A stretch of DNA of 64,000 nucleotides from a virus. The notes under the pieces are model-generated. The model had not been told where the DNA came from. It made no database searches and saw nothing but the letters and a program-made list of their open reading frames with translations. The position numbers and the translations under genes were made by a program. Below, piece after piece: positions 1 through 8,175 of the stretch (position 1 is the first letter of the stretch; each line of letters begins with the position of its first letter). The DNA is taken from IMG/VR virus record IMGVR_UViG_3300025030_000058, positions 1 to 64,000 of that record; one strand, given 5' to 3'.

Positions 1-162
1 TCCAGCGGGGCAGAAGATAGTATACCCCCCCCCCTCCCCTGCGGCGAACGCGACGGCAGCAAGCAGCTTGTCCTTGTAGGTGGCACCGGCGTACCGGCGG
101 ATGTCCAGCCAGGGGCCGGATGCTATCACTCGGGGGGCGTAATTCCAACCACTCAATGGCAT
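1..162 (-). CDS. Pectin-lyase-like tailspike, 5' part only
   Basis: Gene start that runs off the left edge; 54 codons are visible. The ATG at 160-162 follows AAGGA at a 6-nt spacing. Residues 29-46 read YKDKLLAAVAFAAGEGGG and are followed by a TIFCPAG-like strand. This is the pattern at the N-terminus of beta-helix tailspikes and pectate lyases, where an Asp/Ala-rich helix leads into GGGxVxxPxG. The inferred role is binding or cutting a host surface polysaccharide. A run of ten C (25-34; ten G in the coding strand) sits inside the glycine codons. A strong terminator upstream (231-253) separates it from the preceding operon. The catalytic part is outside the window, so a non-enzymatic fibre is possible. 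Confidence 0.6.
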   Translation of the reverse strand, partial: MPLSGWNYAPRVIASGPWLDIRRYAGATYKDKLLAAVAFAAGEGGGYTIFCPAG

Positions 163-230
163 AAAAATTCCTTGCGCGCGGTCATACTACTCTGACAGGA
201 AGCCGTTTTGTTCCAAGCGCAGAACACAAA

Positions 231-253
231 AAGACCGGGGAAACCCCGGTCTT
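231..253 (-). terminator. Rho-independent terminator
   Basis: A perfect 10-bp stem (AAGACCGGGG / CCCCGGTCTT) with a TTT loop is followed on the minus strand by TTTTTGTG. It ends the transcript carrying the lipoprotein gene at 277-666. Apart from this hairpin, the stretch 163-276 holds no gene. Confidence 0.9.
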
Positions 254-276
254 AGGTATGCATGCTGTAAAGAACC

Positions 277-666
277 CTACTTTACGTGGAAAGTGAATTT
301 GTACAAAGTTCCGTCAGGACTAGCTTGCCAGGAGATGTTGGAGAACGTGGCATAGGCCCCAGGCTCATTAGGATTATAAATGGCCGTGTACAGGCGGACC
401 GTATGCGGCACCGTCGGCAGACAGTCCATGGAAATCCGCATGACCTGATCGGAGGGCAACTTGTCCTTGTCCAGGTCGTTGCACGCTCCCAGAAATTCAA
501 ATTCCCAACGGTAGCCCGTAAGATCCTTCTGGCTGTCGGAGAGGAATGTGCCTTCGTAAGCGTACACGGTTTTGTCCGGCTCGATCGGGGTTTCGCTGGT
601 GAACCAATTGTCACATGACACGAGCGGGAGCATGAGTAGAATGAAGATAAGAGCAAACTTTTTCAT
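277..666 (-). CDS. Putative lipoprotein
   Basis: 129 residues starting at the ATG at 664-666, which has a perfect AGGAGG five bases upstream; the longer reading with four extra residues lacks this. The N-terminus is a lipoprotein signal: MKK, a hydrophobic stretch, then LVSC as lipobox, with Cys about residue 18. The mature part has two further cysteines and no domain I recognise. It is the last gene before the terminator at 231-253 and follows another exported protein. A role in lysis (spanin-like), superinfection exclusion or the virion is possible; the sequence does not decide. Confidence 0.7.
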   Translation of the reverse strand: MKKFALIFILLMLPLVSCDNWFTSETPIEPDKTVYAYEGTFLSDSQKDLTGYRWEFEFLGACNDLDKDKLPSDQVMRISMDCLPTVPHTVRLYTAIYNPNEPGAYATFSNISWQASPDGTLYKFTFHVK

Positions 667-677
667 GATAACCTCCT

Positions 678-977
678 TCAAGGTTTAACGGCTTCGACGG
701 TGTACCATACTTCCATGGATCCCGCAGGGGAGACCCTCTTAAACTTCCACCCCACGCCATCCGTCAGCATGAAGATTTCTTTGGGTGGAATGGCGGTCCC
801 CGGTGACTTGAACTCCGCTTGAATCAGGCCGGATGCGCCCGAGTCCCACTGCATGGAGCACTTCGTGAATGGGACGGGAAGCGGCTCAGCATCTTTCTTT
901 GACCAGAGCCATCCGAAGGCCAAGGTCCCGGCGAACAGAACGACCAACGAAAACACCAACACACTACGCAGTTTCAT
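678..977 (-). CDS. Small exported or membrane-anchored protein
   Basis: 99 residues. A positively charged start (MKLRS) is followed by about 20 hydrophobic residues and then WLWSKKD, so it is either a signal peptide or one membrane anchor with an outside C-terminal domain. There is one Cys in the mature part. I recognise no family. It overlaps the upstream gene's end by 14 bases and lies just before the lipoprotein gene, so the two may act together at the envelope. A TTGACAAA promoter just upstream (1006-1034) could give it extra expression. Confidence 0.65.
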   Translation of the reverse strand: MKLRSVLVFSLVVLFAGTLAFGWLWSKKDAEPLPVPFTKCSMQWDSGASGLIQAEFKSPGTAIPPKEIFMLTDGVGWKFKRVSPAGSMEVWYTVEAVKP

Positions 978-1440
978 AAACCCTCCTTTTCTGGATTGCC
1001 GCCTTTAAATACCATGTGAAATTCCGTTTGTCAAGGGCTTCACGATGCTCTGTGTACCGCCGCACGTCGGCAATCAGGATGGCGGAGTACACGGGATCGA
1101 AGTCATGCATGATGACCACGCGCGCGTCGATATAGTACCGGTGATCGTACGGAATGAAGTACGTCAACGTCACCAGATTGGACGCAGCCGCGTCGGATTC
1201 GGAGTGATCCACGCGGCGGAACTGTGCGAAATATTTCCGTATCAGGAGATTTCCTAAGGTATGAATCGGCGACCAATCCTGCCACGAAATGTTGGGTTCT
1301 TGGAAAATATCTCTCCCCAAGGCTTGAAGTTCCAACTGAAATGCGTACGGACCCAAACGATCCCGATGGGGGGATGTATCCGATCTCCCCAATTCCAACA
1401 GAATGCGATTAGCCGCCCGACGAGCGATTCCCCCGAGCAT
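964..1440 (-). CDS. Hypothetical protein
   Basis: 158 residues; the ATG overlaps the upstream stop (TAATG). Basic N-terminus, then a mixed alpha/beta composition with HRYYIDARVV and ILIADVRRY strands. No signal peptide or motif that I recognise. It belongs to the run of coupled genes 2849-277 downstream of the head module and may be a virion or neck component, but this is only positional inference. Confidence 0.6.
   Translation of the reverse strand: MLGGIARRAANRILLELGRSDTSPHRDRLGPYAFQLELQALGRDIFQEPNISWQDWSPIHTLGNLLIRKYFAQFRRVDHSESDAAASNLVTLTYFIPYDHRYYIDARVVIMHDFDPVYSAILIADVRRYTEHREALDKRNFTWYLKAAIQKRRVYETA
1006..1034 (-). promoter_or_regulatory. Sigma70-type promoter of the TTGACAAA family
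   Basis: On the minus strand: TTGACA (1029-1034), 17-nt spacer, TATTTA (1006-1011). It lies inside the 3' end of the gene at 964-1440 and would serve 678-977. The -10 box is the poorest of the set but has the TGG just before it that several members share. It is the only member of the family outside 13-53 kb. Confidence 0.5.
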
Positions 1441-1661
1441 TACTGAAGCAGTCGGTCCACGACCGCAGGAATGCTTTCCAAAACTCCGTCAAACTCCCGC
1501 AGGTTACTCCCGTCAGAGCTTACAACGCCCGCGAGGCGCAGCCACTTCCCGCAATCCCGGAATCCATCGGGGATCTGCGCGAATGGGCACACGTCATGGT
1601 CCAAGATGCATAATTCCTCCGTGTAAAACGGGCAAGCAAACTTCTGCACGAATGCATCCAT
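1440..1661 (-). CDS. Small Cys-rich protein ending in VDRLLQ
   Basis: 73 residues from the ATG at 1659-1661; a GTG one codon upstream is an alternative. Five cysteines in the first 37 residues (CPF, CIL, CPF, DCG) suggest metal binding or disulphides. The last residues are AVVDRLLQ, which matches the core of the LLxE motif seen in the head-region proteins at 54-60 kb but lacks the final Glu. Function unknown; translationally coupled to both neighbours. Confidence 0.55.
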   Translation of the reverse strand: MDAFVQKFACPFYTEELCILDHDVCPFAQIPDGFRDCGKWLRLAGVVSSDGSNLREFDGVLESIPAVVDRLLQ

Positions 1662-1933
1662 CACCCTACATCCTCAAAAATGTCCTTGATCGCTGTTTCG
1701 CCTTCTTGCCCAACCTGCTTCAACGCCCTTGCACGCGCCTTCCACAGGTCACTACGCAAGAACAACATGAGCAAGTCGTCTCCATTGGGACGGAGGAACC
1801 GGACGGGGTAGTATATCTCCCCCACGGCAATTTCGCCAACCTTATACTCCCGGTTTTTCACTCCCTCGGCCTCCACGAGCACCGATTGGATGTCGGAGCG
1901 ATGAAATAGCCTCTTCCAAAGAGCCTTGAACAT
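1661..1933 (-). CDS. Hypothetical small protein
   Basis: 90 residues from the ATG at 1931-1933, which overlaps the upstream stop (TGATG). The 11 residues before this Met in the longer open frame lie inside the upstream gene. The N-terminus is basic and aromatic (MFKALWKRLFHR), followed by a beta-rich part with KVGEIAVGEIYYPVRF and two hydrophobic leucine runs. No family recognised. Confidence 0.55.
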   Translation of the reverse strand: MFKALWKRLFHRSDIQSVLVEAEGVKNREYKVGEIAVGEIYYPVRFLRPNGDDLLMLFLRSDLWKARARALKQVGQEGETAIKDIFEDVG

Positions 1934-2277
1934 CAGATACCTCCCAGAGCGTAGTCTACGGAGCATGCCCCGACCGCTTGGACGGAAACTGCCGTGAATT
2001 CCACCCCAACCAACAGCAGGAAGTCATCGCACGGGAACACGATAGTATCCCCATCATTGTCCAAGGTGACGTTCACATACCCACCGGACACGGAGATCAA
2101 TAGCGCCTTGATGGTAGCCATGCCAGACAACGGCAAGGAAAACACCACCCCGGATAGAAGTTCAATCTGCCCGTCATGGACGATGGTACAGGTCTGATTT
2201 GGGGCAAATTCCCCAAGCAGCGTTGTTCCCAACGTATCCGAGCGGGAAATGGACAAATCCGCCGATAGTACGGTCAT
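1933..2277 (-). CDS. Probable virion protein, beta-rich
   Basis: 114 residues with few charged residues and many Thr, Ser, Val and Gly in alternating patterns, as in small beta-sandwich decoration or tail proteins. The start ATG overlaps the upstream stop (ATGA). It sits between head-assembly genes and the tailspike, which fits a structural role. No specific family recognised. Confidence 0.55.
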   Translation of the reverse strand: MTVLSADLSISRSDTLGTTLLGEFAPNQTCTIVHDGQIELLSGVVFSLPLSGMATIKALLISVSGGYVNVTLDNDGDTIVFPCDDFLLLVGVEFTAVSVQAVGACSVDYALGGI

Positions 2278-2849
2278 CGCGTTAGCAACCCCTCCAGTGT
2301 TCGGTCCAAGTCCGCCAAGCGACCGACGAATTCCAAGTACTGCGCCTCCATAAATGGAATCGCGTGTGCTGCCTCAAGCATGTCCCGCATTTGGGATAGT
2401 GCTCCGTGGATGGATTCCAAGAACTCCTTGATCCTGGGGGCCGTAGAACGACCCCTGTCAGCGCCCTGAGCAGCTATAGCGCGCAATTCCTCCTCCGCCG
2501 TGGCTTCCAGACCCTCATACAGGGCAATGAGGTCCTGGAGGCGCTCAGAGCCCTCCTGCATGGTCGCCTTAGGCATATCCGAGTCCGGCCAAAGCTCCAA
2601 AGTCTTGCCTTTCCGGCGGAGAATGTACTTATTCTTGCCCCAAGTGCCCTTGAATGCCCCGTCGTTGTGCGCTCCAAAGGCGGAAATCAGGATTCGACCA
2701 TCCACGGAATCCGGATTGTACACGGTGACGAAGGCGGGAGTCTCTCCAATGCTGGCCGAGGACACAAACCCGTCCTCAAACAGATCAAACCGGCGCTTCC
2801 GGCGTCCGCTTGGGTTCCTTTGGATGACCAACTCCTCGGAAAGTGTCAT
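2274..2849 (-). CDS. Hypothetical protein with basic N-terminus and helical C-terminus
   Basis: 191 residues. The first 90 form a basic beta-rich part (GRRKRRFDLF, then KNKYILRRKGKTLELW). From about residue 100 to the end it is helical and acidic, with a coiled-coil-like pattern. It could bridge DNA or a capsid surface to another virion protein, but this is conjecture. Coupled to its upstream neighbour by ATGA. Confidence 0.6.
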   Translation of the reverse strand: MTLSEELVIQRNPSGRRKRRFDLFEDGFVSSASIGETPAFVTVYNPDSVDGRILISAFGAHNDGAFKGTWGKNKYILRRKGKTLELWPDSDMPKATMQEGSERLQDLIALYEGLEATAEEELRAIAAQGADRGRSTAPRIKEFLESIHGALSQMRDMLEAAHAIPFMEAQYLEFVGRLADLDRTLEGLLTR

Positions 2850-2956
2850 ATATCCCCGGAACTCAGCATGGCCTTCAGTTCATCCTTAACGCGACGGGCG
2901 GTATCCCCCCGCCAATCCACGGAACGGGAGTAGAGCATCTCCAACAGGGAAGTCAT
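2846..2956 (-). CDS. 36-residue hypothetical protein
   Basis: Short frame that exactly fills the gap between its neighbours: its ATG (2954-2956) overlaps the upstream TAA (TAATG) and its TGA (2846-2848) overlaps the next ATG. The product starts MTSLLEMLYSRSVDW and is helical and basic. MTSLLEML resembles the beginning of the LVxxLLxE motif of the neighbouring gene. The tight fit is the main evidence that it is translated. Confidence 0.55.
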   Translation of the reverse strand: MTSLLEMLYSRSVDWRGDTARRVKDELKAMLSSGDI

Positions 2957-3198
2957 TAGGACTTTAACCCCGCGCGGGCCATGTCCCGGATCTGCGCCAG
3001 ATCCAAGGCATCTCCGGTCAACTCGATGCTCTTACCGAGAGCATGAAACTTCTGTTGCCGACCCGCAATCATAGCTACGGCGGCCTTCTCAATCGCCTGT
3101 AAGGCGGCTACAGCCGAGGACTCCTGAACGGGCGTCTCTTCCTTCAACAGTTCTTCGACAAGACTTGGCATGCTATTCTGACAGCCTGGAGAGACCAT
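2956..3198 (-). CDS. Small head protein with LVEELLKE motif
   Basis: 80 residues, probably all helical, Ala-rich after residue 26. Residues 12-20 read SLVEELLKE. This is the same motif as in the block at 54-60 kb and fits the T4-type prohead protease rule (Leu-x-Glu before the cut). It lies directly after the MuF-like gene, as expected for an internal head or scaffold component. The start used is the ATG at 3196-3198; the Met at residue 10 is an alternative that would put the motif at the very N-terminus. Confidence 0.6.
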   Translation of the reverse strand: MVSPGCQNSMPSLVEELLKEETPVQESSAVAALQAIEKAAVAMIAGRQQKFHALGKSIELTGDALDLAQIRDMARAGLKS

Positions 3199-3199
3199 C

Positions 3200-4054
3200 T
3201 TACTTACCGCCGTGAGCCTTCATGCCTGCCAGGAGTTGCGCGCGTGTGGGCGCTTTCTCTGAAAAGGCTTTGAATTTTTCATCGGAAACGAACCGCACGA
3301 GCAATCGGCACTTACAACCAATTACGCAGGCGGTCCGAGCTTCCTTTGGCAAGGTTGGTATATTCTGCTTGGAGAAGGGAGACATTTTTAGAAGCCATTG
3401 GCAGGTCTGGCAATGCTCAGCTTTTGGATTCATGATCCAGTAGATCAAGGCATTACCAGGTGTGGCCATGACTCTGCCAGACTCGAAGGCCATGCGTAGG
3501 GAGTTCCCGTAAAGCTTGGTCCGGTCGGCCATGTTCATCTTACTTCCACGACCCACGCGCTCGGCCGCCACGTCATCCACGAATTTGTTGAAGTACTTGG
3601 ACTCGTCCGTCAGCGTTCGCTCCAACCACTCCCGATCCTTGGCCGTTAGCGGCGGAGGCTCATCCTTTTTCATGCTGGCCACGTAGCCCCGGACGCCTCC
3701 GGCCTGCAACCCCAAGGAAAAGGCCCGCCGGTACATCTCCCGGAACAAGCCTTTAGCGTCCCGTTGGAACTTGGCGCGGGTTTCATCCCCATAGCGGAAT
3801 TTGCGCAACAGTCTCCCGAGGGTTTCCGTAAAGTCCGCTTCCACGACCTTGTAGTCTTCCAAGGCGCGCTTGGCGTCTTGGCGCTTGACGCGCTGGAGGT
3901 ACTCGGGGGATATGGACGCGACATATTTCCCCACAAGATCACGGGTGCTCGGCTTATGCAATCCTGCGTGCTTGGTGAAGGACTTGGCCTCGGTGAGATA
4001 CTCCACCGTGTCCAAGAGGTCCAGGACCTCAATTACTGACCGTTGAGGATCCAT
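3200..4054 (-). CDS. MuF-like head morphogenesis protein
   Basis: 284 residues. The C-terminal third has the features of the phage Mu F / SPP1 gp7 minor head family: IYWIMNP, then HCQTCQWL, then a Pro-rich stretch, then CVIGCKCRL, giving paired cysteines that may hold a metal. Known members sit on the inside of the portal end of the procapsid. Location just downstream of the portal and an HU-like gene supports this. Residues 20-23 (LTEA) also match the Leu-x-Glu cleavage pattern of T4-like prohead proteases. The start overlaps the HU gene by 22 bases. Confidence 0.65.
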   Translation of the reverse strand: MDPQRSVIEVLDLLDTVEYLTEAKSFTKHAGLHKPSTRDLVGKYVASISPEYLQRVKRQDAKRALEDYKVVEADFTETLGRLLRKFRYGDETRAKFQRDAKGLFREMYRRAFSLGLQAGGVRGYVASMKKDEPPPLTAKDREWLERTLTDESKYFNKFVDDVAAERVGRGSKMNMADRTKLYGNSLRMAFESGRVMATPGNALIYWIMNPKAEHCQTCQWLLKMSPFSKQNIPTLPKEARTACVIGCKCRLLVRFVSDEKFKAFSEKAPTRAQLLAGMKAHGGK

Positions 4055-4359
4055 TTGATGGCGTTGGCGCAGGCCTCTTGCAAGGCAGGAGCGGGCGTAA
4101 ACTTCAAGCGGGACCGGCGGTCAAACTCCTTGGATCTGCGGTTGCCCGAGAATCCAAAGGAGTAAGACCGGGGCTCGATGATGCGAATGGAGAAAATGCC
4201 CAGCCCCCCCACCTGTACTTCCTCCCCGTGTCTCAGCGCATCCGACGCCACCGTAGACATCGTGGCCAAGATAATGGCCAATTCCTTGTTGGGAATATCA
4301 ATTCCTTGGGAGAATAGAACGTCTCGAATCCGTTGTAAAAAGTCATTTTTGCGTAGCAA
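4033..4359 (-). CDS. HU/IHF-like DNA-binding protein (head operon)
   Basis: 108 residues. The pattern matches the HU/IHF family: an N-terminal helix pair (NDFLQRIRDVL), then GEEVQVGGLGIFSIR, which corresponds to the conserved G-F-G-x-F strand, then a basic arm and a C-terminal helix. TTG start at 4357-4359 with GGAGG upstream inside the end of the portal gene. Known HU proteins bend DNA as dimers. Its place between portal and MuF genes suggests a packaged or packaging-related role. A second HU-like gene is at 51971-52291. Confidence 0.7.
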   Translation of the reverse strand: MLRKNDFLQRIRDVLFSQGIDIPNKELAIILATMSTVASDALRHGEEVQVGGLGIFSIRIIEPRSYSFGFSGNRRSKEFDRRSRLKFTPAPALQEACANAIKWILNGQ

Positions 4360-4360
4360 C

Positions 4361-5926
4361 TTATGCTTCCTCCGTTAAGTCCTGTGCGATACTACCCGCC
4401 AGCCGGTCCCGGATTTTCTCAAGGCGACGGCTCAACTCCGCCAATTGCTTGTCGGAGGCAATGCCCTCCATGCCGGAGAGTAACGTCTGTACCACGCCCA
4501 CCCCCAGGTTCTGGTCCGGAGCCAACGCCAACTTCTGCATAATGTCCGATGGGATTTGCATGAAGGCGGAAGTCAGCCACTTAATCCACTCCGCCTTGTT
4601 CCAGCCCGCCACGTCAGCAAAGTCCGAAACGGCGGAAATGGCATCGGCAGATTCCCGAAGGTTGTCCAGCACCTGCTTGACGTAGACCTGGGACGCCACC
4701 TCCGTCATGATCTCAAACTTAGGTATCCCGTTCGGGAATAGCCCCTTCATGGTCACGTGTCGTAAGACCATTTGCTTAACGCCTGCGCAGAACGCCAACT
4801 GCAACCGCTCAATGACCCTGGCAAATCGCACGTCCTGGAACATGAGATAGCGCCCCTTGTCCCACCCAGAGGAGTCGTTCTCATCAAAGAACCCCTTGGG
4901 AAGGCGGGTGGCTACGCGCAGCTTGTTCCGGAAGTACTGCAAGTCCAGGATTTCCCCAACATTCCCCTCGGCCTTGATGTACTCCACGCTGGAGTTGTTC
5001 CCCTCCTTCGTGGGCCAGAAAATGTCTTCCAGGACGTTGTTGGGATCGACGGCGATCTTGAATTCCCCCGTGGCGGGGTCAATGACGGACCGCCCCTTGA
5101 CGAACTTCATGTACTCCTGGACGAGACGCATCTGATCGTAGAGCGTCGCCGCCGACCCCACGTCCACTTTGAACACCCTGCGGTCGATGGACCGATTCAA
5201 CCGGAAGATCTGTACGGTGATTTCCAGCATGTCAAGAATTCGCCAAGGCTTGATGGCGGGATCCAGCATGCTCTTGCCTTCGATCTGGGATGCAGAGAAA
5301 TCCGGGATGCGGAAGTGAACGAAATCGGATGCAGGGTACAAGCCGTTGACGCCCACGGGAAAGATTTCAGCCAATTGCGGAGCCCGCCATCCAATGAGCT
5401 TGCCCTGTTCCAGTTCCGGCTCCGCTAGAGACGGGTGCAGGAGAATAAACCGGTAAACACCTTTCTCCTTGCTTTTACGCAGGTAGACCAGGATTTCGCC
5501 ATACTTGGCCAAGGCGCGGCAGATACCGAACGCGAAGTTCTCCAGACCGGTGGCTTGGATCATCGCGTCCGCTTCCTTCTGAATGGTGGGGTCTTTACTG
5601 ACGGCCCAGGTGACGCGCTTGGTGGCGAAGTTCCGTTGTGTGGCCTCCTCCGCATAGGTATCCAAGGCGACAGATATCTCGCCGCAGTCCATATCCATGA
5701 TATCGAAGTCTACGAAGCGGGAATTCCGGTCCAGATAGCGCCGGAACATCTGGCGCTGGTACGCCTCCAGGGATACCACGCGGTCCAGCGCCTGCGTGTT
5801 GGCCAATTGGCCCAACCGGGCGAACGTCTGGTCCATCCCCCTTATACCCGGATCCGCCGCCCTGGCCCATTGCCTCGGCGTCACATGCGCGATACTCAGC
5901 ATCCTCTTGAGCAATGACTGCCCCAC
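4361..5926 (-). CDS. Portal protein, T4 gp20-like
   Basis: 521 residues, close to the 524 of T4 gp20. Family marks include DMDCGEISVALDTYAEEAT, the block LEDIFWPTKEGNNSS, and NVGEILDLQYFRNKL leading to LPKGFF. These match the wing and stem regions of T4-type portals, which form the dodecameric DNA channel at the head vertex. GTG start at 5924-5926 with AGGAGG four bases upstream. It follows the large terminase gene by 8 bases, the usual order. The last residues are acidic. Confidence 0.85.
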   Translation of the reverse strand: MGQSLLKRMLSIAHVTPRQWARAADPGIRGMDQTFARLGQLANTQALDRVVSLEAYQRQMFRRYLDRNSRFVDFDIMDMDCGEISVALDTYAEEATQRNFATKRVTWAVSKDPTIQKEADAMIQATGLENFAFGICRALAKYGEILVYLRKSKEKGVYRFILLHPSLAEPELEQGKLIGWRAPQLAEIFPVGVNGLYPASDFVHFRIPDFSASQIEGKSMLDPAIKPWRILDMLEITVQIFRLNRSIDRRVFKVDVGSAATLYDQMRLVQEYMKFVKGRSVIDPATGEFKIAVDPNNVLEDIFWPTKEGNNSSVEYIKAEGNVGEILDLQYFRNKLRVATRLPKGFFDENDSSGWDKGRYLMFQDVRFARVIERLQLAFCAGVKQMVLRHVTMKGLFPNGIPKFEIMTEVASQVYVKQVLDNLRESADAISAVSDFADVAGWNKAEWIKWLTSAFMQIPSDIMQKLALAPDQNLGVGVVQTLLSGMEGIASDKQLAELSRRLEKIRDRLAGSIAQDLTEEA

Positions 5927-5934
5927 AGTGCCTC

Positions 5935-7881
5935 CTAAGGTTTATAACCCTGCGTAACCCAGGATTCGTCTTCGGTTTCGGTTGCTACTGTTCTGACAAG
6001 TCCGGCCCCCTTCGGGACACTACGCGCCGTTGTCGGTTGGAGAATGCTTATTTTTCCAGCGGCATACTCCGTCAACAACCTGTAGGCGGCGCAGACTACG
6101 GAATCGGCCACGTCCTTCCCCTTGTCCCGCTCATGTTCTATTTTGATGGTCTTGCGACTGCTGTCTTTGATGAGATGCTGAATCTCCCACAACAGAAAGT
6201 CATGGTTGTACATTTCCATGCGCCGGGAGATGCAGAGTTCCAGGAACTGCTTGTACGGGTCCGGCGTCTTGTCTGGAGATACCTTTTTAACCTCAAATCC
6301 TGATTTCATCAGCAGTTGCAGGGCGTGGGTACTTTGAAAACTGTCAAAACTGACGAACCGAATAGGGAACCCAAAGCCGTCCCTTAGTAGGCAGATGAAC
6401 TCCACGATTTTGTCAAAGTCAATCTGGTCCCCTTTCATGGCGACGATGCGCAGAGCAAAGTCCAGCCACACCACGGGAAGGAGGGAGCGGATTTGTTGAT
6501 CACCTACCTGCTCCACGGATACGGCCAGGCGGGGGATGCATTCCATGGATATCCCCGTGGCGTCGATGGATTCCGACAAATCAACGTGAATAGCGCGTGA
6601 TGCCCCCGGATGGTGAATGGGCCGAAACCGGCCATCCAACCCCTTGCGGACGAGATGCTGGAGAAGGAGATGATCGGTGATGGTGGTATTGGACTTGACA
6701 CCCAGACGGATCTGCGGCGTCGTGAACTGCGCGAACTTCTCCCCGGAGAATGGATGCTGCCGCGTTGAGCGCATGGCGTCCTTGACCACCTGGATATTCC
6801 CGACAAAGTAGTTGAACGCCCCCGTGCTGACGCCCCCGATGTCCTGGATGGCGCTGGGAAGGTCCCGCTCGAATTCCGCTCGGAAATCCTCGGGAACGGG
6901 GAGCACGGCCGGGAACGCCCGGCGTACCTCATCATCCTTCATAGTTGGTTTAATGCCTAAGGCGGTAGCTTCCTCAGGAGACATAATCTTATGCTTTCCT
7001 GTGGACTCTCCGATAAACACGTAGAACCGCTTCTTAGAGTACTTCTCAGGCTTCTTCACGTCCCATACCGCATAGGACGAGACTTTCACCTGCGGATTGC
7101 CCCTGGATTTCTCAATGTGAATATCTAAGAAGGAAGAGGTCGCCGTGCAAGAAGATACCAACACAAGCAAGCCGGGGACGCGCCCACGTTCTTCAAACCG
7201 GCTCTTGCGTCGGCGTTCAACGGAATTGTACATGTTCAATGCGCTGTTGATGCCTTCTGTGTCCCACCCCCCCTTACCTTCCCGGAAATTTACCTCATCC
7301 AGTATCCCGCCAATAATATCCTCCGACAAGGCGTGCCGGGTTTTTGATCCGATGACAACGCGCATATTTTTAGGAAGGATAATGGCGGAGTCTTCCTGTT
7401 GTTGGGTCTGGTCAAAGCTCTTTCGGCGTTTGTTGACGGGGAAGTGCTCCCGAAAGTATGGGCTGCTGTTGATCATATTGCTCAGCTTCGTCCACCCCAC
7501 CCCCTCAGCACGATACTTGTCCGAGGAAAACATGGCAAAACTAATGGGGCTGGTAGGCATCAAATCAAAATATCCATGTGGGTTAATGAGGCAACTTAGC
7601 TCATAGATTTTATAGAGCGTGGCCGCACACGCCACAGTAGTTTTGCCTGTACCCAAGGATCCCGAGATTAGCCATTCTATGATTCCATTCAGCGGGTCCA
7701 GGACTTCTTCAAGGTCCTCCAGCCACTTTGGGTACAGCCCCTTGGCCATAACGCCGAAGTAATACTCACTGGTGAAAAATTCTCGGGGAGGAACGGGGAT
7801 GCGCACGTAATCCGCCGACCATAGCGCATCGGCCATCTCCCGCCAGCGGTCCGGTGTGTTGACCCCCGCCCCACGCTTCAT
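5935..7881 (-). CDS. Large terminase subunit
   Basis: 648 residues. An ATPase domain has Walker A SGSLGTGKTT at residues 73-82 and Walker B ILDE near residue 195. A C-terminal RNase H-like nuclease domain has candidate metal ligands in HVDLSESIDATG, FVSFDSF and VADSVVCAAY. This is the motor that cuts and packages DNA through the portal. It starts directly after the upstream stop (TAG then ATG). The length is full for the family and I see no intein. A small-subunit candidate is far away at 36932-37567. Confidence 0.9.
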   Translation of the reverse strand: MKRGAGVNTPDRWREMADALWSADYVRIPVPPREFFTSEYYFGVMAKGLYPKWLEDLEEVLDPLNGIIEWLISGSLGTGKTTVACAATLYKIYELSCLINPHGYFDLMPTSPISFAMFSSDKYRAEGVGWTKLSNMINSSPYFREHFPVNKRRKSFDQTQQQEDSAIILPKNMRVVIGSKTRHALSEDIIGGILDEVNFREGKGGWDTEGINSALNMYNSVERRRKSRFEERGRVPGLLVLVSSCTATSSFLDIHIEKSRGNPQVKVSSYAVWDVKKPEKYSKKRFYVFIGESTGKHKIMSPEEATALGIKPTMKDDEVRRAFPAVLPVPEDFRAEFERDLPSAIQDIGGVSTGAFNYFVGNIQVVKDAMRSTRQHPFSGEKFAQFTTPQIRLGVKSNTTITDHLLLQHLVRKGLDGRFRPIHHPGASRAIHVDLSESIDATGISMECIPRLAVSVEQVGDQQIRSLLPVVWLDFALRIVAMKGDQIDFDKIVEFICLLRDGFGFPIRFVSFDSFQSTHALQLLMKSGFEVKKVSPDKTPDPYKQFLELCISRRMEMYNHDFLLWEIQHLIKDSSRKTIKIEHERDKGKDVADSVVCAAYRLLTEYAAGKISILQPTTARSVPKGAGLVRTVATETEDESWVTQGYKP

Positions 7882-8175
7882 CTAAGCCCCATGATAGGAT
7901 CGTCCCAACAAGGTCTTCCACGCTTCCTCAAAGGACAACTTGGCTTCCCCAAGTGTTGGCCCACACCCGGATATAGGTACGTCCCCTGCGATATTGACGA
8001 CCCACACCTTCCAATGGGTATTCTGGAGGGCGTAGTGCAACTTAGCGCGCTTTCCGCACCGGTAACATAGCACTCCATGAAAGTTCCAGCGGTGGCCCCG
8101 TAGGAGGCACACCGCTGAGCGTATCGTAGACAAGGAGATTGTTAGTTTAAGAGGTACGCCAGGGAATTTTTCCAC
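7882..8175 (-). CDS. Hypothetical protein with Cys pair
   Basis: 97 residues. CYRCGKRAKLH in the middle is a single CxxC knuckle; further Cys at residues 18 and 71. The C-terminal part has an amphipathic helix (LGEAKLSFEEAWKTL). The start lies 29 bases inside the end of the upstream gene. No family recognised; it precedes the terminase gene directly. Confidence 0.55.
   Translation of the reverse strand: MEKFPGVPLKLTISLSTIRSAVCLLRGHRWNFHGVLCYRCGKRAKLHYALQNTHWKVWVVNIAGDVPISGCGPTLGEAKLSFEEAWKTLLGRSYHGA

Noticed and set aside
190-205. Shared TCCTGTCAGA sequence near 196 and near 61551 as a late promoter element
   Set aside because: Only two clear copies, at different distances to the start codons; insufficient to call a motif.
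286-618. Plus-strand open frames throughout, for example 286-618, 4772-5428, 20821-21765, 38132-38857 and 44342-45214
   Set aside because: All are antisense shadows of well-supported minus-strand genes, lack ribosome-binding sites and have unprotein-like composition (Arg/His/Pro-rich).
6405-6430. TTGACAAAA inside the terminase gene
   Set aside because: Explained by the codons for FDKIV; no -10 box follows at 15-19 bases.
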